From Tolypocladium sp. Sup5 PDA-1 (taxonomy: Eukaryota > Ascomycota > Sordariomycetes > Hypocreales > Ophiocordycipitaceae), in contig JPHH03000075.1 in assembly GCA_000750105.3 (NCBI GenBank), forward strand, positions 88,049 through 152,048: a DNA stretch of 64,000 nucleotides, read 5' to 3'. The notes beneath the pieces are model-generated. The model had not been told where the DNA came from. It saw only the letters and a list, made by a program, of their open reading frames with translations, and searched no databases. Below, in pieces: positions 32,913-43,627 of the stretch (the stretch's first letter is position 1; the number at the start of each line of letters is the position of its first letter). The translations under genes were made by a program, and so were the position numbers.

Positions 32913-34555
32913 ATGGCTATCGAAGACAGCCTCTCCAACCTCGAACGAGCTTTCCAGGCTAAGACGATCCAAGATTTCATCAAGCATGGCATGTGCCTTG
33001 ATAGCCCTTCGTTTGGCTTTCCATCAGAAGAAGGGGGATATGTCTACTATTCTCCTGAATGGATTGGCATGATGACCGATAGGGCTATCCGCATCTATCG
33101 CACACAAGGCATGCCCGTTCGTCGCAGCACGAGCAGCCCTATCGTATCTGGGTTGTGCATGTCGTCGACGATTGACTCCGTCATCTCGTTTCTGGCCCTC
33201 GTCCGGATGGGCCACATTGTGCTGATAGCCGCGCCCACCTTTGCCTCGGCGAATGCCCTCGAAACCCTTGTGCAGGAGTCCGGTTGCGAATTCATGGTCA
33301 ACGCCATCGAGGGCCAGAATTACAAGGCCATACAAATGGCGACAAAGGAGCAGCTAGCTCAGAAGGAACCTTCTGGCGATGAGAACGGAGAAGAGGACCA
33401 CTACTCAACGAGCACGGTAGTCCCCGATGCAGATGAATCAGCTATCATAATGCACTCTTCGGGCACCACAGGCCGGCCCAAACCCATTGGCAAAAGTCAT
33501 ATCGCGCTGATAACCATGCTCCGTCACATGTCTACGGCCATGCATGACAAAGACGTCTTCATCGGCTCATGGATGCACTGGATGGCCGGCGTGTGCATGA
33601 TGCTCTTCGCCTTCGTCAAACCTGGTGGCCGCACCTGCTGGCCCGGCGAAGAGTTCCCGTCCCCGGCAGAGTCGGTCAAGGCAATGCTGCTCGAGACGAA
33701 GCCCCATGTGGTTTCGGCCAACGCGGCCTTCCTCATCCCGGCCAGTGAGACAGCCGAGGGCATCGACGCCCTCAAGCGCTACATACTAGTCGCCAATCTC
33801 GGGGGCGTGCTGCCGCCGTACGTTGCCAGGCGGCTAACCCAGGCGGGAGTCCGTCTGGTGACCGGGTACGGCATGACTGAGCTGCCCCTCGGGCTCGACT
33901 CAATGGCAAGTGTCGGCGATGCACTCTACTGGGACTACATCCAGCTCAACGAGTCCATCGCGTCGCACCTGCATTTCCGGCCGCTCACTGAAGACGAAGG
34001 CAATAACAAAACCTCCACTGGTGGTGGCTGTGGCGAGCAGCTGCTGTATGAGCTCGTCGTCAGACCTACTCTCCCAGCGCTGGAGAAGCGGTGGGCGAAC
34101 GCGCCCGACGGATCGGTGCACACGGGCGACATCTTCGTCAAGCATCCGACCAAAGACCGCTATAGGTGCTTGGGAAGGATGCGGGACATGATTCGCGTCA
34201 CCCCCAACACCACGGACGTGCTAGAACTCAGGACCAGGCCTTACGAGGACGCCATCGAGAACGCGCATCGGGAGCGCCTTGACGCAGCCGTCTTTTTCGG
34301 CGATGAGCGGACCAAGCCCGGAATCCTCCTTTTTGTGAAACCCCTGGCCGAGAGACAGTCTCGGCCCAAGATGTGCTCGAAGCCGTATGGAGCACCGTCG
34401 AGCGCGAGCTTCCAGAGCTGTTGTCCTTTCAGTTGGCCAAGAACATGCTCGTCGTGATTCGAAATGCCACCGTACCTCGGACGGCCAAGGGCGAAGTTAT
34501 GAGAGCGCAGGCGTCTTTATTGTTCAGTAATTATATTGACTCTGCGTACATGTGA
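32913..34555 (+). CDS. NRPS-like adenylate-forming enzyme (A domain), frameshifted, 3' end in assembly gap
   Basis: Residues 1-483 read as an ANL adenylation domain: IIMHSSGTTGRPKPIGKSH (178-196, ATP P-loop), VTGYGMTELPLG (316-327), SVHTGDIFVKHP (401-412, Asp406) and CLGRMRDMIRV (419-429). The type is that of fungal NRPS-like carboxylate reductases rather than of amino-acid-loading modules with many repeats. After LAERQS the frame runs into unrelated residues, while the next frame gives AQDVLEAVWSTVERELPELL...VPRTAKGEVMRAQ, the expected C-terminal lid with its Lys. One missing base near 34362-34366 (GGGCCC to GGCCC) explains this. A donor GTGAGA at 34552 suggests a further exon (carrier and reductase or thioesterase domain) beyond the gap at 34644-34730. 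It should activate an acid as acyl-AMP in the cytosol. Confidence 0.8.
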
Positions 34556-34643
34556 GAGCCGTTTGCTCTGCTTTGCAAATTCCTCAATAGCCGTAATACA
34601 GAGTCTTTCCGTTGGAGGTGTCTCATTTCACAAAGAACCCCCC

Positions 34644-34730
34644 NNNNNNNNNNNNNNNNNNNNNNNNNNNNNNNNNNNNNNNNNNNNNNNNNNNNNNNNN
34701 NNNNNNNNNNNNNNNNNNNNNNNNNNNNNN
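34644..34730. other. Assembly gap (87 N) inside a poly-C tract
   Basis: Six C precede the Ns (34638-34643) and 28 C follow (34731-34758). The gap sits where the 3' part of the adenylating gene is expected, so missing sequence may include its carrier and release domains. From 34759 to 34921 there is ordinary sequence with no gene. Confidence 0.95.
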
Positions 34731-34921
34731 CCCCCCCCCCCCCCCCCCCCCCCCCCCCGCCCCAAAAAAAAGCTACCATGACTTGGTGTGCAGTTCAAGT
34801 TGGCTGGACGGAGAACATTCGCCACATAGACTTAATGGCAAAGCATTAATGGCAGTTAGTGCAGAAAGGTCGAACTATTGGAGCTCTTTTACTTCTTAAT
34901 TCTCAAGAGTGACTAATAGCC

Positions 34922-36027
34922 TTATAACCACTGTTTGTTCCCAAAGTGTGACAACATATCGCCGCCATTTTCTTTCTCGAGACTGGCGCTCTCCCAGACC
35001 GACATAACAGCTCGGGTCGCGTCTTGCGGGGTGTCTGAACCCTTGAAGTCGGGCGCATACTCCTTGAAACTGGCCAAGGTTTTCTTCAGACCTTGCAACT
35101 GCTCGGGTGTTGCTGCGTGCACAGAAAGAAAGTATCAGTCGGCTGGTTTCACGCCGCAAAAAGAAGAGAGGGGGAAAGAAGAAGCATATGTCATACGAGT
35201 GTTGTAGTGGCCCACGTTGACCATTCCTGGACAGATGCTCATGAATAGGATTCCCTCCTTCTTGTATTGAGCACTAAATTTGGCAACCACCATGTTCACG
35301 GCTGCCTTGCTGACGGCGTATAGAGGGCCAGAGTCGATGTCAAAGTTGGTTGTGAAGTCCACGTCCGCAAGGCAACTGGATATGGCAATGGCCTTCTTTG
35401 CTTCACCCTTGCGGAGAAGCGGGAGGAAGAGGTTGAACAGGTGAATGTTGGCGATGACGTTGACGTCGAACAGGTTTTTCATGGTCTGCTCAAGCTCCAT
35501 GGGCTGCTCACCCCTTGTTTTGTGTTGTTTTGTCAGTCTGGGTGTTTTGTCTTGGAACGGAAATGGACGGGCATGAAACATACAAGTCGCCAATGGGATC
35601 AAAGGCACCGAAAGGTGTCACGAGTCCTGCGTTGGCGATGACATAGTCGACACCTCCACCGGTGATTTCAGCGGTGTCGGCAGCAGCTTTCTGTCAAGGC
35701 TCTGTTAGTGCTGCACATATAGGCAGTGAATGTAGTGGAGAGCTCCTTCTCGCTTTCAGAGCGTCATAATTTGTGATGTCGGCTTCTAATATGCGTATAT
35801 TGGACCGTCCCTGCAGGACCTCATCTTCCCGCACCTTATTATCGGTCGTGAGTCTGTCTCGTACGATTCCAATGACCAGGTTCTGCGGATCCTGGGACAC
35901 TAGGCGAAGGAATTCGTACTGTTTGGAAGTAAGCAACGGTTAGACCTTGCTCACCCAGCATGATCGTGATTTTGATTCAACTCACTCCTATGCCCTTAGA
36001 GACTCCAGTGATGACGTAGGTGGGCAT
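34922..36027 (-). CDS. Short-chain dehydrogenase/reductase (SDR), five exons
   Basis: Model: complement(join(34922..35112, 35197..35513, 35584..35690, 35754..35918, 35986..36027)), 273 aa, every junction in phase. The N-terminus MPTYVITGVSKGIG carries the TGxxxGIG dinucleotide site. DITNYDALK gives the adenine-binding Asp, DYVIANAG the NAG motif, and YAVSKAA the catalytic YxxxK with Ser of AISSCLAD upstream. It is a soluble NAD(P)H-dependent oxidoreductase. The intron at 35691-35753 begins with GC (AAA|GCGAGA...TTGACAG) and has branch CTAAC, so it is a GC-AG intron; a GT-to-GC mutation is the alternative. The other three are GT-AG. Position between the adenylating enzyme and the oxygenases points to a tailoring reduction in the same pathway. 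It appears intact. Confidence 0.9.
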
Positions 36028-36703
36028 TCTGACGGGCTTTAAAATTGGTAATGAGCTTTATCTGAAGATAGCACCGTCTCGCAAGCAACAGATCTGCAGC
36101 CCATAAATTACGGTATCTTGTATGTGGTAAATCAGAAGGCATATGCTACGCGCATGTGGTGGCATCCTTCGGACGTTTCCGCTTTGGCTGGCCAGTCAAT
36201 AATAATCCAGTGCGGCGACTTTTGGCAAGCTTTAATAATGAGTCTCGACTTTCCTATTTTAGATTATGTAGGTGTCCTGTGCTAGCCTACTTCCTGGTAC
36301 CACGGGATGAATGTAGGCTCAGAAGCACTGCGTTTTAAATCCCGATATCTAATTATTTCATTGTAAGAGAATTTCACTCAACTTTTTATTCTCAACAGAT
36401 TTCTTATGTCTTTAGCGTAGGTAGTCAGAATAATCTTCTTGTGGAGAGTCGTCAGTGCCAACTCGGAGCTTACTAAAACGGGCTATCTAGTATTTTTCGC
36501 ATTTTTTGCGTAGCGGGCACAGATTGTCGGCACTTCTGTTAGTGGAATGCTACGCCAGTGCTCTATTACAGCAACTGTATCCACCAAAAGGCGAGCAAGC
36601 TCTACAATGATGTACGCGTTTGGTTGTGCTCCTTCTTATTCCTGCTACACTGGTACATGGTTAGATTTATCAATTGGCAAAGACGAAGCCTTACCACATC
36701 ATG
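36028..36703. other. Intergenic region, no gene
   Basis: Between the SDR start and the FAD monooxygenase remnant, which are divergent. Rather AT-rich around 36340-36500. Short unrelated frames only. Confidence 0.4.
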
Positions 36704-37186
36704 CGGGCCATCATTGTTGGCGGGGGCATTGCTGGCCTTACCCTCGCAGGCGCGTTGGAAAAGGCTGGTATCGACCTCGTATTGCTGGAAGCTAGAGCTC
36801 GATTTGACCCGCAGGTTGGCGCGAGTATTGGGCTGAATACAGCTTCGATGCGCATCCTTGACCAACTGGGGGCAGCACACGATATCATCAAACACACCGC
36901 ACCCGTCAGAGTCTTCGAAGTTCACCGCAGTGATGGAAGTTTAGTCATGCCGCCTGCGTTCACTTTCCAGGTTTTAAAAGCTAGGTATGAAATGTGGCTT
37001 CCGGTCATCGGCTGTATCTTTAGCTTGCTTTTCGGCCCAGGCATGGTCAGCCCCTGCTACTTTGCTTTGCATTTCATATTCTCACCGGTCGAGAAGTTCG
37101 CCGCGGCTGATGCCAGGCTCACCAACGTGGCTTACACCCGGACCATCTCTCAAACCCTCAGACCGAACGCTTCAACCGAAGACTGA
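36704..37186 (+). pseudogene. FAD-dependent monooxygenase, N-terminal remnant
   Basis: From the ATG at 36701-36703 (MRAIIVGGGIAGLTLAGALEKAGIDLVLLEAR) the frame shows the GxGxxG Rossmann motif and the following Glu of class A flavin monooxygenases. It continues with ASIGLNTASMRILDQLG and SDGSLVMPPAFTFQVLKAR, as in the epoxidases of fungal meroterpenoid and indole-diterpene clusters. After VLKARY the similarity stops. A GTATGA donor falls there, but the ~200 bp that follow do not restore the substrate domain, the GD motif or the C-terminal part (family length ~450 aa), and the neighbouring P450 ends at 37253. The gene is therefore cut to about one quarter. It suggests that the cluster once carried an oxygenation step now lost. 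Confidence 0.72.
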
Positions 37187-37252
37187 AGACCCACAACAGC
37201 ACCAGCACTTTGTTCAAAGGCAGCTACTTACCTACTCTCGTAGTATAGTAGT

Positions 37253-39160
37253 CTAGAGAAGGCTGAGCCTGACGTAGCATTGCCTCGGCATTCGGAATAG
37301 CCCCTGTTGCGACTCCATACTGTCCAATACTTTAGGCAGAGGCTCGAATTTGAAGTTCAAGACTAAAAGCACGAGGTTGATGCGGATCTCGAGCAACGCT
37401 AGGTTTCTGCCTGTGTGCACACACGCAATGCGTCAGCAAGATTGCCTGTCACAATAACCTGGACCACCGAAACAACTGGTCCAAGAGGAAGCGTCATTCT
37501 GAGCAAGAACATACCATAGCACATTCGAGGACCGGCAGAGGACCCCAAGCGCGGAAATTGGCGGGGGTTGAAAAGGCCCTCTTCTGTGAGCCATCTTTCT
37601 GGCTGGAAGTCATCCATTCCCACGGGGTCCCAGTACGAGGCGACGCTATTCTTGGCCTTCGTCGACGTTTCTGACCGCAGGCGCTCCTGCATCTCAAGAG
37701 GTTTTGTGCCGACGTAAGGGTTGAAAGGCACGGTGGCGCCCTTCGGAATCGGATATCCGAGCACCTGAGTCTTGGTTGTTGTCGTCCGAACAAGGCGGGG
37801 AGACGTGTTGGCCACGCGCAGGATTCCTCCATGTATGCGTCCAGATACGGGATCGTCGTGCTCAGAATAGCCTTCATCGAAGGTTGTCTGCCCTCCGACC
37901 GATCCGGTAGGGTATCATTAAGGGCCTTTCGCAGCTTCTCCTGCTTTTCTGGATGAGCTATTAGAAACTTGACACACCAGGACAGCAGCACTACTTTGGT
38001 CTCGTGTCCCTATGATCTCAGATATCAGCACTTCCCTCGCGCACAATCGATGTTTAGAGAAGAGAGACTGTACTCACGGCGACAAGAATCATGAACAGCT
38101 CGTCGTGGATCTCGGCCTGAACTTTGGAGGAAAAGGCCACCTTGGTTGGCTGTCCTTGACGTATTTGTGCAAGTAGCTGACGCCGCACACCAGCGACCAA
38201 GGTAGATCTCTCCTCGAGCTCCATGAGCTGCTCCTCGGAGAGTTCTGCTAGCTCCGCGCGGGCCTGTTCGATAAGCCCATTGATGGTGTTATTCTTGAAA
38301 GCCAATCGTTGCCTGTAGTCCGGCTTGTTCTGGAGATACCAGAGATGCCACTTCGGGGCAACCGACTTCAAGGACTTGGCGATGGTGCTGATGAAGAATG
38401 ACACAGTGTAACACATTTCAGCCTTTCGAACGACCGGGATCTGGGCAGGCGAGTCTCGCGATGGTGGTTGCTTAGTTTCTCCGGCAGCCTTGAGGGCTTC
38501 CTGCCTCGCCTTGTTGATATTGTCACCAGAGTCCCCGAATACAACTTCCCATATCAGTTCAAACGCTGCCATGTCGAAGTTGCCGAAGCACTCAAACGGC
38601 CGACCGTCAGCCACGACAGCTTGAGCCTTGAACAGTTCAATGGCGTCCAGGGCGCATCGGTACATCTTGGGCTCCGCGACGCGTCGAAGGAACAACGTGC
38701 CAGTCACGCCCTCCCAGAACTGTCTCTGGCTTTTAAAAGCGGGCCCTGTTGCCTTGACCAGACTACAGTGCGGGAGAAGATCGCGGTAGGCGTCCTGCGT
38801 CCTGGGGGCGCGATCAAACTCATGAGTACGGTTGCTGAAGATGTCTTTGACCTCGCGGACGTCGTCAATGATGATTGTAGGGTTGGAGAAGGGAGCAAGG
38901 AATAGCTGAGCTACAGGCGAGTTGAGATTTCTGTTTTGCTGGAAAATGTATTTGGCCGGGCCCTGGGTTATTTTGACGGCTTTGAGCATTCCCGATACAT
39001 CGCCCCAGAAGCTCCTGGCCGAGGCGGCATTGTACGGGATTCCTGAGTATGGCCGTGGAAAGGCTTGCCTGAGAACATAGAGTACGAGACCTATGAGACC
39101 AGCTGCAATCCACAGAATATGGTCCGACGACACCTTCAGGTTGTCCAGTAGAAGCGCCAT
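37253..39160 (-). CDS. Cytochrome P450 (first of divergent pair), one-base frameshift
   Basis: Exons: complement(join(37253..37410, 37515..38009, 38078..39160)); an upstream in-frame ATG at 39187 is possible. An N-terminal anchor (ILWIAAGLIGLVLYVL) marks it as an ER-membrane enzyme. HEFDRAPRT, the I-helix GHETK (normally AGxET/S), the region around ExxR, the PERW-like FQPERW and the haem loop SSAGPRMCYG are present. The usual Phe of FxxGxRxCxG is not visible before the Gly. The frame breaks at about 37819-37823, exactly at the K-helix: EES then C-A-W, while the next frame gives RVANTSPRLVR, so EESLRVANT was intended. One missing C (CCC to CC) repairs it; exon 2 is 495 nt where 496 is needed. 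It would hydroxylate a pathway intermediate using a P450 reductase. Pseudogene or assembly error. Confidence 0.82.
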
Positions 39161-39187
39161 CGTTGGTGTGTATACCAGGGGCGACAA

Positions 39188-39668
39188 AGATGCAAGTGGT
39201 CTTAGCTAGACTGTCCGTTATATCACAAGAACTACATTTTAGAGGCAAGCAGTGGGCCAGCCCTAGCCACGCACCCAGACAGGCGGAGGTGTCCCTAAAA
39301 TGGAACCCATATGATCCACTACACGTTCATTCTGATGACAGAGTTATCAGAATCTGGAAGCCTCCGAGCCAATTGGTGGTGCAATGGCGCTTATCCTCTA
39401 AGAGAATCGTCCGCGTTGGAATGACCGGCAACTTCCCTTTTAGGCTGTATGGGGCGGGCATGCAAAATGGGCATGAAATATTTGCCTGGACGAAGGACAT
39501 GATGCTGTGAATCTGGCATGCTATCGTCCTTAGAACTTGCATCACACTGGGTGTGTTATTCACCATTGTCTCCCTTCCCTTCATTTCCTTAGCCCGCTCC
39601 CAGCAAGCAGTGCCACTGAGGAAGGGATAAGTGAAGGAATATTCACACACGAAAAAAGAAAAAGAATT
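39188..39668. promoter_or_regulatory. Shared promoter region of two divergent P450 genes
   Basis: About 0.5 kb between the two P450 starts, transcribed outward in both directions. Such head-to-head spacing lets one regulator drive both genes. No specific binding site is identified. Confidence 0.55.
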
Positions 39669-41492
39669 ATGCCGTCTACCAATGAATTCTTCAACTTGAT
39701 CATACATCAAGCCACGTTCAAAAATGTTTCCCTGGCGGTGGTAGTTGCGTATCTGCTGTACGGAGTCCTTCTCTGCGTCTACTGTATAACGCTTCACCCG
39801 CTCGCCAGGTTCCCTGGACCCAAGCTCGCGGCAGCGACGTTTTGGTACGAGTTCTACTATGACCTGTTCCCACATAAGCTGCGCTACCTGTGGAAAATTG
39901 AGGAGCTGCACAGGAAGTACGGGCCGATCGTGCGCATCAACCCGATCCATATACATATCAACGCCCCCGACTACCTCGACGAGATCTACGCAGGAGGCAA
40001 GCGGAAGCGCAACCGGGATCCATGGTACTATCGCTCCGAGCGAGACGGCCCCCTGGGCTGGTCAGTCTTCCAGGCCATTGACCATGATGTTCCTCGCATG
40101 CGAAGGGCGGCGCTCAAACCGTTCTTCAGCACGCAATCTATTCAGGAGCTTGAGCCCATGATCGTCGACAAGATTCAACGGCCGTGCGGGCGCTTCGCTA
40201 AGGCCTGCAAGACGGGCGAGGTTATTCCCCTAACTTATGCATGTGGTGCGCTCACCATGGATGTCATATCTGCCTATATGTTCGGCGCCGAGACAGGCAA
40301 CTTGGCCGCTGAGGGATACAATTCCGAGTCTCTCGAAGCGTACAGTAAGCTGAGCCAACTGGGCCCCATTGGGCGTCAGTTTCCTGGGTTTGCCAAGGCG
40401 TGCCTCACGATCATGCCACCGCACCTTATGCATCGAATCAGTCCTGCCGCCGCCCTCATCCCGAAGAATCGCGCCTTCTTCCGCAATCTGATCCAGGATG
40501 CCATTGCTGAACAGGAAACAAAGCAAAAAACCGTTCGAGACTCTGACGAGACAGTCGAGGGATAGAAGCCGCACAAGAAGAAGAAGCAGAACAAGACATC
40601 CTGCAAAGCAAATTGCCCCCCAGCGAAAAGGCACCAGGGCGCTTGTCAGCAGAGGCAAATCTTTTGCTAATTGCGGGCGCGGAGACCACCGCCAGATCGC
40701 TCTCAATCATTCTCTTTCACATCTTGGACAACCGTCCAGTTTTGCAGCGACTACGGGAAGAATTGGCTCCTCTCATGCCCAATGCAGATTCACGCCCATC
40801 GGTGGCCGCACTCTTGGGCTTGCCTTTCTTCGTATGCATTTCCCCTTCTCACCAGTCGGTGTACTTCCGGCCGGATGGAATGCTAACATGCGATTTGCAA
40901 CATGTAGTCAGCGATAACTACAGAAGGCATCAGATTATCCCATGTAGTTTCAAGCCGCATGCCTCGCTATGCGCCAGAGGAGGACCTCGTTTACGATGAA
41001 TGGGTAATACCCGCAGGTGTAGGTGCATTCCGCGAGGACATGGACTGTTCCAAAGAAGACACCAGGTTCTTATGCTAATGACTATGTGAATACAGACATG
41101 CGTCATGCAATCTCATTATCTACTTCATATGAACCCAGACATCTTTCCCGACCCCTCCACGTTTAATCCTCAACGCTGGCTTGATGGTCCTGAGCTCAAG
41201 CAAAAGTACTTCATGGGCTTTGGCCGAGGCTCCAGAACCTGCCTTGGTATCAAGTGAGTTCTGACCAGTTCGTACTCACAATAAGCCGCATCAGACTGAC
41301 TTCCTGCACAGTCTTGTATACGTGGGGCTGTATCTGTCTATAGCCTATCTCATGAGTCGCTTCGACGTGAATCTGCATGATACAGTCAGGGAGCGCGATG
41401 TTGATGTGAGACGGGACTGTATCATTGGGCTGCCGAGCGCAGAAGGTCGGGGCATTCGTGTCAAGGTGTCTGAAGACAGGGGAGCAGTTTAA
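39669..41492 (+). CDS. Cytochrome P450 (second of divergent pair), one-base frameshift
   Basis: Exons: join(39669..40831, 40908..41018, 41096..41253, 41312..41492), with introns of 76, 77 and 58 nt, all GT-AG. The start MPSTNEFF leads to a membrane anchor (VSLAVVVAYLLYGVLL) and the Pro-rich hinge LHPLARFPGPK. Then come LLIAGAETTARS (I-helix oxygen-activation motif), TEGIRLSH (ExxR), FNPQRW and the haem motif MGFGRGSRTCLG. These are all the signatures of a trichodiene-oxygenase-like fungal P450. Near 40559-40563 the frame hits TAG (VEG*), while the next frame continues IEAAQEEEAEQDILQSKLPP; one missing G (GGGG to GGG) repairs it. Exon 1 is 1163 nt, one short of a multiple of three. Same kind of damage as its neighbours. 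Otherwise complete, ending TAA 41490-41492. Confidence 0.85.
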
Positions 41493-41954
41493 AACGCACT
41501 GAACATAGATATTTCTGCTGGCAGTTGCTATACATGGTAATTACAACCCTGCCATAATCCAGCGATATTTAGAACCTGTTATAGGCATATTCCCCCCAAA
41601 AACCCGATTGATCATACGTTTTGTCTGTGGTCGTCCCCACTCAAGTCCAACGAAGTCATTCTCACACGCAAGCGAATGCTTGTGCACATATTCCTGTAGA
41701 AGTCCCATCATCGTCCTCGATGCGTTCCTGGCTCATTGCCAGCCCGTGTGGACGACATACCGTGTAACCCTTTTGGATCCACCTGTGCCGCTCAATGAGT
41801 GTGCCAAGTCTTGGTGCGCTCTAGAATTGCCGAGTCTGGTAACATCCGAGCCATTATCCAGGCATCGTATTGGTCCACCCGAAATGACACCGACTGGGGC
41901 ACTGTTCATCCTGCCTGCACGACATATTGGTTACAGAAGATCAAACAAGCTCCA
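41493..41954. other. Spacer between P450 and acyltransferase
   Basis: Tandem genes on the same strand. The upstream in-frame extension of the acyltransferase (from 41799) is open but lacks family resemblance. No other gene. Confidence 0.4.
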
Positions 41955-43501
41955 ATGATCAATCATGTTGCAAGCAGCCCTCAGCATATGATCGCGATGG
42001 ATCAAGCCTTCACACACATTACTCTGAGTCCCCTAGACCACATCGCCCCATGGAACATTCCTCAGAGCGTCATCTACCTGGGCCTAAAGGCTGGTGTCAC
42101 GGCTCAGGATGCCTTTGCACGCCTTCAGGAAGGCCTGCGTCGGACATTGATGCAACTGCCATGGCTCAACGGCCGAGTGCACTGGCAGTTTGATGATGCA
42201 CCAGGATGGCGCCCCGGCCAGCTCGAGATTCGCTACCAACCCTTGTTTGAAGGGGTGCCGCGCCAGCTGCGTTTCCACAATCTGGACACGACGCTAACAT
42301 TTGACGACATCAAAGACCAGAGCTTTCCCCTAGAAGCGTTCGAAGACGAGACGTTGCTAGGGCAATCCCCATTTGAACCAGACTTTGAGGACGGCGTCGA
42401 GGTCCTGACCGCCCAGGCGAACTTCTTGCCCGGAGGATGTGCCTTGGTCTTGTCTGTCGCTGCCCCAGCTTCGGACGGCACCGCCATGCTTTCTGTGACG
42501 CGTATTTGGGCTGATCACTGCTGCTCTCTTATGAACAATATGGATCAACCCACTGCTGGTGTCTCAGCCTCACGCGAGCCGGACTCAAGTGGCTACGAGC
42601 GGGCGTTCTTAGGCAGGCTCTGCGAAAAAGAGAAGCGCCCAGCGATTCCAAGTCAAATTCACTCGGAAATCTGCCGTCTTGTTAGTCTCGACGAACCGGC
42701 GCGAGAGTCTTCGCAAAAACCCCAGTTCGCCAAAGTGAGTCCTGATGCCAGCAGCAGCAGAAGCATCAAGATAAAGCACAGCTTGTTTTACATGCCCCAG
42801 TCGACATACACCGCACTTCGAACAACTTCGGCTGCTGAGTTCGGTACCACAGATGTCTCTGGGAACCATCTGGTCTGCGCATTGATGTGGAGAAGTGTTG
42901 TGAGGGCATGGAAGGCATGTCAAAAATCGAAACATGACAGCGATAGTGATGAGCAGTTCGGTGAAACCGTTTCAGAAGTCGCTATCCCCTTCGATGCTCC
43001 GCCTGACTTTCTTGATGCCTTGCCGGCCAACTTCCTTGGTAATCTCAATTTCGAGAATAGGCTTGCGCTTCCCATAGCGAGCTTGTGGCAGAGGACATCG
43101 GCATCCCGCAGCTGGCCAATACGGTACGGACATATGCAGCAAGCTTCGCAAGCCGCACCCAACTGCTGCAGGCATACACGCTCCTTGGCTCGGTGGAAGA
43201 CTACAGGCGGCTTCCGCAAATGCGCGCACCTCGCATGAATTCAGCCTCTGTCGGCATCTTGGCCCCAATGACGCTTCCGTTCAACGAGGCCTGTTTCGGG
43301 GCTCAGACATTTGGCAACTCTGGTCGGCCTGAGGCTTTTCGACCGCTCATGGGACGATGCAACTCCGGCTTCCGCACCTGTTTTGTAATGCCACGGAAGC
43401 CTCGTGGAGGAATTGAGTTTGTCATGACTCTGCATGAGTGTGAAAGGGAGTTCCTCTGCAACGATGACGAGTTTGCAAGCTATGCCTTCTACATGGCTTG
43501 A
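41955..43501 (+). CDS. BAHD/trichothecene-acetyltransferase-like acyltransferase, frameshifted, catalytic His absent
   Basis: The start at MINHVASS (41955) puts QAFTHITLSPLDHIAPWNIPQSVIY at the N-terminus, as in fungal 3-O-acetyltransferase-type enzymes that acylate alcohols with acyl-CoA. The frame runs to about 43083, where LALPIASL should be followed by VAEDIGIPQLANTVRTYAA, found in the next frame. One missing T (TTT to TT) explains it, since 1547 nt is one short of 516 codons. The end has FGNSGRPEAFRPLMGRCN and FRTCFVMPRK, matching the family's second conserved region. At the active site the usual HHxxxDG is VAAPASDG: both His are replaced while Asp-Gly stay. So even if the frameshift is an error, catalysis is doubtful. 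It follows the P450 in the cluster and would be a late acylation step. Confidence 0.78.
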
Positions 43502-43627
43502 GATGGTATGATGTGGCATCATGTGATGAGTGAATCATCCAAGTAGTACCTAGATAGTCTATGGCAAATCTCATATTCTCGGACTTCCGACAAAAGTCCT
43601 CGTCACATACTTCCTATGCGCCCAGCC

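Noticed and set aside
34531..34899. Frames running through the N gap with poly-Gly or poly-Pro
   Set aside because: Artefacts of the poly-C tract and Ns.
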